In this document: piece by piece, positions 24,801 to 32,262 of the stretch
Position numbering within the stretch: position 1 is the stretch's first letter
Layout of the letters: each line of letters begins with the position of its first letter
DNA from: Mycolicibacterium komossense
Lineage (GTDB): Bacteria; Actinomycetota; Actinomycetes; Mycobacteriales; Mycobacteriaceae
Assembly (NCBI RefSeq): GCF_025822605.1
Contig: NZ_JACKTY010000030.1
Span: 186,001 to 250,000 of the forward strand
Length of the DNA stretch: 64,000 nucleotides
Direction of reading: 5' to 3'
Position numbers and translations under genes: made by a program
Notes under the pieces: generated by a model
The model's database searches: none
Seen by the model: only the letters and a program-made list of their open reading frames with translations
Told to the model about the DNA's origin: nothing

Positions 24801-26393
24801 CTACATTCTGAAGACGCCGAAGTTCGACGTCCCCTCGATCGGGCCGCTGGCGATGGCGGACAGACACATTCCCAGCACGGTGCGCGTGTCGCGCGGGTCG
24901 ATCACCCCGTCGTCATACAACCTGCCGGACAGGAACATCGGCAACGACTCCGCTTCGATCTGGGCTTCGACTGCTGCCTTCAGCGCCGCGTCAGCCTCTT
25001 CGTCGACCTGTTGGCCGCGGGCCTCGGCGGCGGCCCGGCTGACGATCGACAACACCCCGGCCAGCTGTGCACCGCCCATCACCGCGGATTTCGCGCTGGG
25101 CCAGGCGAAGAGGAATCTGGGGTCGTAGGCCCGGCCGCACATTCCGTAGTGCCCGGCGCCGTAGGACGCCCCGATCAACAGCGAAATGTGCGGCACTGTG
25201 GAATTGGAGACGGCGTTGATCATCATCGAGCCGTGTTTGACCATGCCGCCTTCCTCGTAAGCCTTGCCGACCATATAGCCGGTGGTGTTGTGCAGGAACA
25301 GCAATGGCGTATTGGACCGATTTGCCAGCTGGATGAACTGGGTGGCTTTCTGGGCCTCCTCGCTGAACAGCACGCCGCGGGCGTTGGCCAGGATGCCCAG
25401 CGGGTAGCCGTGCAGGCGGGCCCAGCCGGTGACCAGCGAGGAGCCGTACATCGGTTTGAACTCGTCGAATTCCGAACCGTCGACGACGCGCGCAATCACC
25501 TCCCGCGGGTCGAACGGAATGCGAAGATCCGGGGGCACGATCCCGATCAGTTCGTCCTCGGCGAAGACTGGCGGTACCACCGGCTTGGGTGCGGGACTCC
25601 GCTTGGTCCAGTTCAGCCGTGCCACCACCCGGCGGCCGATTCGCAGGGCATCGAGCTCGTCGACGGCCAGGTAGTCGGCCAAACCCGAGGTGCGGGCGTG
25701 CATTTCGGCACCACCGAGGGATTCATCGTCGGATTCCTCGCCGGTGGCCATCTTCACCAGCGGTGGTCCGGCCAGGAAAACCTTGGAGCGTTCCTTGATC
25801 ATCACCACGTGGTCGGACATGCCGGGGATGTAAGCCCCGCCCGCGGTGGAGTTGCCGAACACCAGCGCGATGGTGGGGATACCCGCCGCCGAGAGCCGGG
25901 TCAGGTCCCGGAACAGCTGACCGCCCGGGATGAAGATCTCTTTCTGGGTCGGCAGGTCAGCCCCGCCCGATTCGACCAGGGAGATCACCGGCAACCGGTT
26001 CTCGAAGGCTATCTGGTTGGCCCGCAGGGTCTTGCGCAGCGTCCACGGGTTGCTGGTGCCGCCCTTGACGGTGGGATCGTTGGCAACGAGCATGCATTCG
26101 ACACCTTCGACGGCGCCGATACCCGTGACCACGCTGGCGCCCACCTGGAATGCGCTCCCGTATCCGGCCAGCGGGCACAGCTCCAGAAAGGGGGAGTCCT
26201 CGTCGATCAGCAGTTCGATGCGCTCGCGTGCCGTGAGTTTTCCGCGGTCATGATGGCGGGCAACATATTTCGCACCACCGCCGGCCAGGGCCTTGGCGAA
26301 TTCGACGGCCATCTCGTCGAGCTTGCCCTCGGTAGCCGAGGCGGCCTCGATAAAGGACGGTGCGGCGGGGTCGAGCGTCGAACTCAAGATCAT
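24801..26393 (-). CDS. accD2: Acyl-CoA carboxylase beta subunit (carboxyltransferase)
   Basis: 530 residues from ATG 26393; the frame extends 74 codons further but without conservation. The two-half carboxyltransferase layout is clear: N-half KLTARERIELLIDEDSPF, VANDPTVKGGT, SGGADLPTQ and NSTAGGAYIPGMSDH, C-half LFLHNTTGYMVGKAYE and ISLLIGASYGAGHYGMCGRAY. It resembles methylcrotonyl- and geranyl-CoA carboxylases rather than propionyl-CoA carboxylase. accA2 starts 9 bases after the stop. The substrate is probably a 3-methyl-2-enoyl-CoA (inference). Confidence 0.95.
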   Translation of the reverse strand: MILSSTLDPAAPSFIEAASATEGKLDEMAVEFAKALAGGGAKYVARHHDRGKLTARERIELLIDEDSPFLELCPLAGYGSAFQVGASVVTGIGAVEGVECMLVANDPTVKGGTSNPWTLRKTLRANQIAFENRLPVISLVESGGADLPTQKEIFIPGGQLFRDLTRLSAAGIPTIALVFGNSTAGGAYIPGMSDHVVMIKERSKVFLAGPPLVKMATGEESDDESLGGAEMHARTSGLADYLAVDELDALRIGRRVVARLNWTKRSPAPKPVVPPVFAEDELIGIVPPDLRIPFDPREVIARVVDGSEFDEFKPMYGSSLVTGWARLHGYPLGILANARGVLFSEEAQKATQFIQLANRSNTPLLFLHNTTGYMVGKAYEEGGMVKHGSMMINAVSNSTVPHISLLIGASYGAGHYGMCGRAYDPRFLFAWPSAKSAVMGGAQLAGVLSIVSRAAAEARGQQVDEEADAALKAAVEAQIEAESLPMFLSGRLYDDGVIDPRDTRTVLGMCLSAIASGPIEGTSNFGVFRM

Positions 26394-26448
26394 GACCACC
26401 GCCGCCGATGCAGAGCGAGGAACGAGCGATGAGGAGAAGCCGGTGAAA

Positions 26449-27597
26449 TCATGATTGGTATCCAAGCGTCTTGGCGGCCAGGCCGGTGAGGATTTCGGTG
26501 GTTCCGCCACCGATACCAAGGATCCGCATATCGCGGTACTGCCGTTCGACTTCGGATTCGGCCATGTAACCCATCCCGCCGAAGAGTTGCACCGCCTGGT
26601 TGGCCACCCACTCACCGGCTTCGACGGCGGTGTTCTTGGCGAAACAGACCTCGGTGATCAGATTCGGATCGCCCGCCACCTGTCGCTCGACCACGTGATG
26701 CGAGTACACCCTGGCGACCTGGATGCGACGGGCCATTTCGGCGAGGGTGTTCTGTACGGCCTGGCGTGAGATCAGGGGCCGGCCGAACGTTTCCCGGTCC
26801 CGGCACCACTGCACGGTCAGGTCCAGACACCGCTGAGCGCTCGAATAGGCCTGGGCGGCAAGGCCGATCCGTTCGGAGACGAAGGCCGCCGCGATCTGCA
26901 GGAATCCACTGTTCTCGGCGCCGACCACGTTCTCGACCGGTACCCGCACATCGGTGTAGGACAGCTCGGCGGTATCCGAGGACCGCCAGCCCATCTTGTC
27001 GAGGCGGCGCGTCACCTCGAACCCAGGCGTGCCCTTCTCGACCACCAGTAGCGAAACCCCGCCTGCGCCCGGCCCACCGGTGCGTGCCGCGGTGACGACG
27101 TAATCGGCCCGGACGCCTGACGTGATGTAGGTCTTGGCGCCGTTGACGATGTAGTGATCGCCGTCCCGGTCAGCTCTGGTGACCAGGTGTCCGACGTCGG
27201 ACCCGCCGCCGGGTTCGGTGATCGCCAGCGCACCGATCTTCTCGCCGGCCAGCGTCGGGCGGACAAAGTGCTCGATCAGCCGCTCGTCGCCCGAGGCGAC
27301 CATGTGCGGTACGGCGATGCCGCAGGTGAACAGCGACGCGAAAGTGCCACCGGGGCAACCTGCTTCGTGCAGTTCTTCGCAGACGACCAGACCGTCGGCG
27401 CCGTCGCCGCCCCCTCCACCTACCGACTCCGGGAATTGCACCCCCAGCAGACCGGCGTCGGCGGCTTTGCGGTGCAGATCGCGCGGTAGTTCACCGGCGC
27501 GTTCCCACTCGTCGACGTGGGGGAGCACCTCATGTTCGGTGAACGCCCGCACCGATTTGCGGAGTTGTTCGCGCTCGGGGGTGGTCCAGATGCTCAT
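26449..27597 (-). CDS. fadE13: Acyl-CoA dehydrogenase FadE13
   Basis: 382 residues from an ATG overlapping the upstream gene's stop by four bases. FAD-binding segment LAITEPGGGSDVGHLVTRA and C-terminal GGMGYMAESEVERQYRDMR are typical. At the usual C-terminal catalytic position the sequence is IGGGTTEIL, with Gly for Glu, whereas ERIGLAAQAYSSAQ keeps Glu at the isovaleryl-CoA dehydrogenase position. This pattern fits branched or citronellyl-type substrates, like LiuA or AtuD. A 55-bp gap separates it from accD2. Confidence 0.95.
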   Translation of the reverse strand: MSIWTTPEREQLRKSVRAFTEHEVLPHVDEWERAGELPRDLHRKAADAGLLGVQFPESVGGGGGDGADGLVVCEELHEAGCPGGTFASLFTCGIAVPHMVASGDERLIEHFVRPTLAGEKIGALAITEPGGGSDVGHLVTRADRDGDHYIVNGAKTYITSGVRADYVVTAARTGGPGAGGVSLLVVEKGTPGFEVTRRLDKMGWRSSDTAELSYTDVRVPVENVVGAENSGFLQIAAAFVSERIGLAAQAYSSAQRCLDLTVQWCRDRETFGRPLISRQAVQNTLAEMARRIQVARVYSHHVVERQVAGDPNLITEVCFAKNTAVEAGEWVANQAVQLFGGMGYMAESEVERQYRDMRILGIGGGTTEILTGLAAKTLGYQS

Positions 27598-29294
27598 GCC
27601 GGCAGTAACCCTTCAGGTATGTCGATGTGTCTGCTGCGCAACCACTCTCCGAGGCCCTTGGCCTGCGGGTCGAACCGGGCCTGGTAGGCCACGCCCTGGC
27701 CGAGGATGCCGTCGATGACGAAGTTCACTGCCCGCAACTTGGGCAGTAGCTGCCGAACCACGGCCAATTCGGCGGCTTCGGGCAGCAGTTCTTTGAGCGT
27801 ATCGATGGTCAGCGCGTGGGCCAGCCAGCGGTACTGCTCCTCGGTGCGCACCCACAGTCCGACGTTGGCAGAGCCGCCCTTGTCGCCGCTGCGGGCGCCC
27901 GCGATCGAGCCAAGAGGGGCACGCCGAATCGGTCCGGGGGGCAGCGGTTCTGGCAACGGTGGCGCGTCGGTGGGCTCCAGCATGCGGGTGTCGCCGGCCG
28001 GCTCGATGGCAGTCCGGCTGCCGTCGGCGTGGACGGCGATATGCGGCACCTCGGTGGCCGCGACGTAACCGGCGTTGAACACGCCGTACACCTGCCCCTC
28101 GCTCGGGGGTGCCGTCACGTGGAAGCCCGGATAGCTCGCGAGCGCGAGTTCGACTGCGGCGGAGGAGAATTGTCGACCCACATTGGCCGGGTCGGAGTCG
28201 CGGACGACGCAGTGCAGAAGTGCGCTGGCGGCTTCTTCGGTGTCGGCGTCGGAATGGTCGGTGCGGGCCAGCGTCCATTGCAGCTCGGCCGGTTTCACGG
28301 TCAGGCCCGCTTCGAGCTGTCGTTGTACCAGCGCTGCCTTGGCCTCGATGTCGAGGCCGGTCAGCACGAAGGTCATCGCGTTGCGGAAACCGCCGATGCT
28401 GTTGAGCGAGACCTTCAACGTCGGTGGGGGCGGCTCGCCGCGCACGCCGGTGATGCTCACGCGGTCGGGGCCGTCCGCGCTGAGCTCGATGCTGTCCATC
28501 CGTGCTGTCACGTCCGGGTTGGCATAGCGGGCGCCGCTGATCTCGTAGAGCAGCTGCGCGGTGACGGTGTCGACGCTGACCTGCCCGCCGGTGCCGGGGT
28601 GCTTGGTGATCACCGACGAGCCGTCGGCGTGGATCTCGGCCAGTGGAAAGCCCGGGTGCAGAAGGTCGGGGATCTCGGTGAAGAACGCGTAGTTGCCGCC
28701 GGCGGCCTGGATCCCGCATTCGATGACGTGGCCGGCCACCACTGCGCCGGCCAGCGCGTCGTAATCCGTCCGGCCCCAGCCGAAGTGGGCTGCGGCCGGG
28801 CCGACGATCACCGAGGCGTCGGTAACCCGCCCGGTGATGACGACGTCGGCGCCGCTGTGCAGGCAGTCGACGATGCCCCAGGCACCCAGATACGCGTTCG
28901 CGGTCAGTGGGGTGCCAAGGCCGAGTTCACCGGCGCGGGCGAGCACGTCGTCACCTTCGACGTGGGCGACGTTCACCGGGATGCCAAGGCGCTGCGCCAC
29001 TGCCCGCACGGCGTCGGCCAACCCGGCCGGGTTCAGGCCGCCCGCATTGGTGACGACGCGGACTTTCTTGTCCTGTGCCAGCCCGAGGCATTCTTCGAAC
29101 TGGGTGAGAAAAGTCTTGGCGTAACCGCGCTCAGGGTGCTTGGCGCGGTCGCGGCCCAGGATGAGCATCGTCAGCTCGGCGAGGTAGTCGCCGGTGAGGT
29201 AGTCCAGGTCGCCGCCGGTGAGCATCTCGCGCATAGCCGAATGTCGGTCCCCATAGAAGCCCGAACAGTTGCCGATGCGAACCGCAGATGTCAC
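27594..29294 (-). CDS. AtuA-like acyclic-terpene-utilisation family protein (Rv0976c-like)
   Basis: 566 residues from GTG 29294 behind GGGAGATC; upstream codons in frame lie in the operator region and were excluded. The N-terminal AtuA/DUF1446 domain contains RIGNCSGFYGDRHSAM, VTNAGGLNPAG and TGRVTDASVIVGPA. The C-terminal ferredoxin-like domain has ARSGDKGGSANVGLWV. AtuA is essential for citronellol and geraniol degradation in Pseudomonas, but its reaction is not established. It is the first gene of the six-gene operon and starts beside two inverted repeats. Confidence 0.9.
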   Translation of the reverse strand: MTSAVRIGNCSGFYGDRHSAMREMLTGGDLDYLTGDYLAELTMLILGRDRAKHPERGYAKTFLTQFEECLGLAQDKKVRVVTNAGGLNPAGLADAVRAVAQRLGIPVNVAHVEGDDVLARAGELGLGTPLTANAYLGAWGIVDCLHSGADVVITGRVTDASVIVGPAAAHFGWGRTDYDALAGAVVAGHVIECGIQAAGGNYAFFTEIPDLLHPGFPLAEIHADGSSVITKHPGTGGQVSVDTVTAQLLYEISGARYANPDVTARMDSIELSADGPDRVSITGVRGEPPPPTLKVSLNSIGGFRNAMTFVLTGLDIEAKAALVQRQLEAGLTVKPAELQWTLARTDHSDADTEEAASALLHCVVRDSDPANVGRQFSSAAVELALASYPGFHVTAPPSEGQVYGVFNAGYVAATEVPHIAVHADGSRTAIEPAGDTRMLEPTDAPPLPEPLPPGPIRRAPLGSIAGARSGDKGGSANVGLWVRTEEQYRWLAHALTIDTLKELLPEAAELAVVRQLLPKLRAVNFVIDGILGQGVAYQARFDPQAKGLGEWLRSRHIDIPEGLLPA

Positions 29295-29309
29295 CGATCT
29301 CCCTCTCTC

Positions 29310-29344
29310 AACCAACCGGTAGGTTATCGGGTACCGCCGGTACC
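29310..29344. promoter_or_regulatory. Two operator-like inverted repeats before the acyl-CoA operon
   Basis: AACCAACCGGTAGGTT (29310-29325) is a 16-bp dyad with one mismatched pair, of the kind bound by TetR-type regulators. GGTACC-GCC-GGTACC (29330-29344) follows 4 bases later. Both lie 16-50 bases upstream of the first start codon of the operon. The regulator is not encoded in the window. Confidence 0.5.
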
Positions 29345-29396
29345 GCGTCAAGGGGTGACTACTTCCCATGCCGGTGTACTCACATAGTGGCGGCGT

Positions 29397-29585
29397 GTGG
29401 TCGCGGGTGACTCAGATTTGGCACGGCAGGGTGTGGCACTGCCCGCCGTCGGCCGGCTGGTTGCTGCGGTGGGGCTCTACGAACTGGTCAAGGGCATTCG
29501 AGACGCCGGTACCGTGTTGCTGAGCTTCGTCCCGGTTTCGGTGCCGGAGGTGTTCCGGACCGTGCGCAACGCCATCCGGCGCTGA
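29397..29585 (+). CDS. Small hypothetical protein
   Basis: 62 codons from GTG 29397 with consistently G/C third positions, as in its neighbours. The middle is hydrophobic (GVALPAVGRLVAAVGLYELV, then TVLLSFVPVSV) and the C-terminus is basic (RTVRNAIRR). It is possibly a small membrane-associated protein, but no family is recognised. It lies between the AtuA operon promoter and rpmF. The frame could be chance. Confidence 0.4.
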   Translation: MVAGDSDLARQGVALPAVGRLVAAVGLYELVKGIRDAGTVLLSFVPVSVPEVFRTVRNAIRR

Positions 29586-29644
29586 CCGTGAGGTCGTGTT
29601 TTGGAGCCGACGCTGATCACCGGCTATCCTGATGGGCAATTGTC

Positions 29645-29676
29645 ACCGCCGTGCTTTCGTGTTTTTGAAAGGCGGT
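29645..29676 (+). promoter_or_regulatory. Leader hairpin upstream of rpmF
   Basis: ACCGCC pairs with GGCGGT, with an inner CTTTC/GAAAG stem around GTGTTTTT. The structure ends about 28 bases before the L32 start. It may be a terminator for upstream transcription or a ribosomal-protein leader element; neither can be decided from sequence. Confidence 0.35.
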
Positions 29677-29703
29677 ACACCCCTCATTTAGGAGATGCTC
29701 GTC

Positions 29704-29877
29704 ATGGCTGTGCCCAAGCGCAGAATGTCGCGGTCGAATACCCGCAGTCGGCGCGCGCAGTGGAAGGCCGAAGCCACCGGCTTGGTCAACGTCACTGTGG
29801 CCGGTCAGCAGCATAAGGTTCCGCGCCGCTTGCTCAAGGCTGCGCGCCTCGGCCTGATCGATCTCGACAAGCGCTGA
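29704..29877 (+). CDS. rpmF: 50S ribosomal protein L32
   Basis: 57 residues, MAVPKRRMSRSNTRSRRAQW and a C-terminal LGLIDLDKR, the usual L32 length. It is very basic and has no Cys, so it is the zinc-free form. An in-frame ATG three codons upstream (29695) exists, but the MAVPKRR start is conserved and has TTTAGGAG upstream. It is single-gene, just before mprA, as in M. tuberculosis. Confidence 0.97.
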   Translation: MAVPKRRMSRSNTRSRRAQWKAEATGLVNVTVAGQQHKVPRRLLKAARLGLIDLDKR

Positions 29878-29916
29878 ACTAACCCGGTGAGGTTGCTCGG
29901 ATTGACTTCCGCGCGC

Positions 29917-29937
29917 CTCTCAGGCCGCTCTCAGGCC
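29917..29937 (+). promoter_or_regulatory. MprA box before mprA
   Basis: Two copies of CTCTCAGGCC (29917-29926 and 29928-29937) are spaced 11 bp apart, ending 19 bases before the mprA GTG. MprA is known to bind direct repeats with a CTCAG-type core and to autoregulate. A plausible -10 (TAACACT) lies between the repeats and the start, implying a near-leaderless transcript. Confidence 0.8.
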
Positions 29938-29956
29938 ATGGGATAACACTGTTGTC

Positions 29957-30643
29957 GTGCGAATTCTTGTCGTTGATGACGATCGTGCAGTGCGTGAGTC
30001 GCTGCGGAGGTCCCTTTCTTTCAACGGCTATTCAGTCTCCTTAGCGGAGGATGGCGTCGAGGCTTTGCACTCGATTGCCAGTGATCGGCCCGACGCGCTC
30101 GTACTCGACGTGATGATGCCGAGGCTGGACGGTCTTGAAGTCTGCAGGCAGCTACGCAGCACCGGTGACGATCTGCCGATCCTGGTTCTGACCGCCAGGG
30201 ACTCGGTATCGGAGCGGGTGGCGGGCCTCGATGCGGGTGCCGACGACTACCTCCCCAAGCCGTTTGCCTTGGAAGAACTGCTGGCCCGGATGCGCGCGCT
30301 GCTGCGCCGCACCACCCCAGAGGACTCGGGTGAGTCGGTGGCGATGACGTTTGCCGACTTGTCGCTCGATCCGGTGACCCGCGACGTCACCCGCGGTGAG
30401 CGGCATATCAGCCTGACCCGCACCGAGTTCTCGCTGTTGGAGATGCTGATTGCCAACCCGCGGCGCGTGCTGACGCGCAGCCGCATCCTGGAAGAAGTGT
30501 GGGGCTTCGATTTCCCCACGTCGGGCAATGCGCTCGAGGTGTATGTCGGATATCTGCGCCGTAAGACCGAAGCAGAAGGGGAGACAAGGCTCATCCACAC
30601 CGTGCGCGGCGTGGGCTACGTCTTGCGTGAAACTCCGCCCTGA
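29957..30643 (+). CDS. mprA: Response regulator MprA
   Basis: 228 residues from GTG 29957. The receiver domain has the acidic pocket VVDDD, phospho-acceptor Asp51 (ALVLDVMMP), and Thr/Lys switch residues (LTARD, LPKPF). The C-terminal OmpR/PhoB winged helix includes SLTRTEFSLLEML and LIHTVRGVGYVLR. MprA controls envelope-stress genes such as sigB, sigE and pepD. Its stop overlaps the mprB ATG by one base, and an MprA box lies upstream, so it is autoregulated. Confidence 0.97.
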   Translation: MRILVVDDDRAVRESLRRSLSFNGYSVSLAEDGVEALHSIASDRPDALVLDVMMPRLDGLEVCRQLRSTGDDLPILVLTARDSVSERVAGLDAGADDYLPKPFALEELLARMRALLRRTTPEDSGESVAMTFADLSLDPVTRDVTRGERHISLTRTEFSLLEMLIANPRRVLTRSRILEEVWGFDFPTSGNALEVYVGYLRRKTEAEGETRLIHTVRGVGYVLRETPP

Positions 30644-32253
30644 TGCGTCTGTTCCGGCCTTCGCCCGAACGCACTCGGGTTCCTCTGCGCGCCACCACCT
30701 CGTTATCGCTGCGCTGGCGCGTGATGCTGCTCGCCATGTCGATGGTCGCCATGGTGGTGGTGCTGATGGCAGTGGCGGTCTACGCCGTGGTGTCGCGGGC
30801 GCTCTACAACGACATCGACAACCAGCTGCAGAGTCGAGCGCAGCTGCTGATCGCCAGCGGCTCGCTGGCCGCCGACCCCGGTAAGGCCATCGAGGGCACG
30901 GCCTATTCCGATGTCAACGCCATGCTGGTGATCCCTGGCAAATCGATCTTCACCGCCAATCAGGAGGGCCAGACCCTACCGATCGGCGCGACTGAGAAGT
31001 CGGTAATCCGCGGTGAGCTCTTCATGTCGCGTCGCACCGCGGCTGACCAACGGGTGTTGGCAGTGCATCTGCCGAACAACAGCACGCTGCTCATCTCGAA
31101 GAGTCTGGCCCCGACCGACGCTGTGATGACCAGGCTGCGCTGGGTTCTGTTGGCGGTCGGCGGTATCGGCGTGTTCGTGGCGGCCATCGCGGGCGGTACC
31201 GTCACGCGAACGGGTCTGCGGCCCGTCGGCCGGCTCACCGAGGCCGCTGAGCGGGTGGCGCGCACCGACGATCTGCGGCCCATCCCGGTGTTCGGCAGCG
31301 ACGAGTTGGCCCGCCTGACCGAGGCGTTCAACATGATGTTGCGGGCGTTGGCCGAATCCAGGGAGCGACAGTCGCGACTGGTCAGTGATGCCGGCCACGA
31401 GCTGCGCACGCCGCTGACTTCGTTGCGTACCAACGTCGAGTTGTTGATGGCCTCGATGGCGCCCGGTGCACCACGTATCCCCGATAGCGATCTGGCCGAA
31501 CTGCGTGCCGACGTCATCGGACAGATTGAGGAATTGTCCACGCTGGTGGGCGATCTGGTTGACCTCACCCGTGACGACGCCGGCGGCGTGGTCCACGAGC
31601 AGGTCGACATGGCCGAGGTGGTGGAGCACTGCCTGGAGCGGGTCAGACGGCGCCGAAACGATATTGAGTTCGACGTCCATGTCATTCCGTGGCAGGTCTA
31701 CGGTGACGCGGCCGGGCTGAACCGTGCCGTGCTCAATCTGCTCGACAACGCGGCGAAGTGGAGTCCGTCGGGTGGGCGCGTGGGTCTGCGCCTGAGCCAG
31801 CTCGATCCGACGCACGGCGAATTGGTGGTGTCCGACCATGGTCCCGGTATCCCGATCCAGGAGCGCGGACTGGTTTTCGAGCGGTTCTTCCGGTCCACGT
31901 CGGCGCGGGCGATGCCGGGCTCCGGACTCGGGCTGGCGATCGTCAAGCAGGTGGTCCTCAAACATGGTGGCGCGCTTCGCGTTGACGACACCGTCCCGGG
32001 TGGGCAGCCGCCGGGCACGTCGATCTCTGTGCTGTTGCCGGGGCGCCTGGCTCCCGCTATGCCGTTCCAGGAGTCGCCGTTCCAGGAGTCGCCGTTTCAG
32101 GACGAGTCGTACCAGGGGGTGGCCGAAATTACCCCGCACAATGGACGTGCAGCGCATCTCACTGAGGAGGCCACCGCAGGTCTCAGTCGATTCTCAGTCG
32201 ATGAGGGCAAAGTAGACGGCAATGACGCGGACCATCCCCCGAAGGACAAGTGA
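30643..32253 (+). CDS. mprB: Sensor histidine kinase MprB
   Basis: 536 residues. It has two membrane helices (about residues 27-50 and 165-187) flanking an extracytoplasmic sensor loop, a HAMP domain, the H-box SDAGHELRTPLTSLR with His252, and the ATPase domain with N-box NLLDNAAKWSP and G-boxes DHGPGIP and GSGLGLAI. It senses envelope damage and phosphorylates MprA. The C-terminal 60 residues are an unusual extension with three PFQ(E/D) repeats. The DNA encoding the last 25 residues carries the MprA box of pepD. Confidence 0.97.
   Translation: MRLFRPSPERTRVPLRATTSLSLRWRVMLLAMSMVAMVVVLMAVAVYAVVSRALYNDIDNQLQSRAQLLIASGSLAADPGKAIEGTAYSDVNAMLVIPGKSIFTANQEGQTLPIGATEKSVIRGELFMSRRTAADQRVLAVHLPNNSTLLISKSLAPTDAVMTRLRWVLLAVGGIGVFVAAIAGGTVTRTGLRPVGRLTEAAERVARTDDLRPIPVFGSDELARLTEAFNMMLRALAESRERQSRLVSDAGHELRTPLTSLRTNVELLMASMAPGAPRIPDSDLAELRADVIGQIEELSTLVGDLVDLTRDDAGGVVHEQVDMAEVVEHCLERVRRRRNDIEFDVHVIPWQVYGDAAGLNRAVLNLLDNAAKWSPSGGRVGLRLSQLDPTHGELVVSDHGPGIPIQERGLVFERFFRSTSARAMPGSGLGLAIVKQVVLKHGGALRVDDTVPGGQPPGTSISVLLPGRLAPAMPFQESPFQESPFQDESYQGVAEITPHNGRAAHLTEEATAGLSRFSVDEGKVDGNDADHPPKDK
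32062..32106 (+). repeat. 15-bp tandem repeat inside mprB
   Basis: CCGTTCCAGGAGTCG occurs twice without change (32062-32076, 32077-32091), followed by a degenerate third copy. It encodes the PFQES-PFQES-PFQDE tail of MprB. Copy changes would keep the frame. Confidence 0.85.
32181..32202 (+). promoter_or_regulatory. MprA box before pepD (inside the mprB 3' end)
   Basis: TCTCAGTCGAT is repeated twice in perfect tandem (11-bp period), 60-82 bases before the pepD ATG. The period and CTCAG core equal those of the box before mprA. It lies within mprB coding sequence, giving pepD a possible own promoter. Confidence 0.8.
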
Positions 32254-32262
32254 CGCAGACGT

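Noticed and set aside
24534..26432. 632-codon plus-strand frame opposite accA2-accD2
   Set aside because: Antisense shadow rich in His, Gln and Arg; the carboxylase genes are certain.
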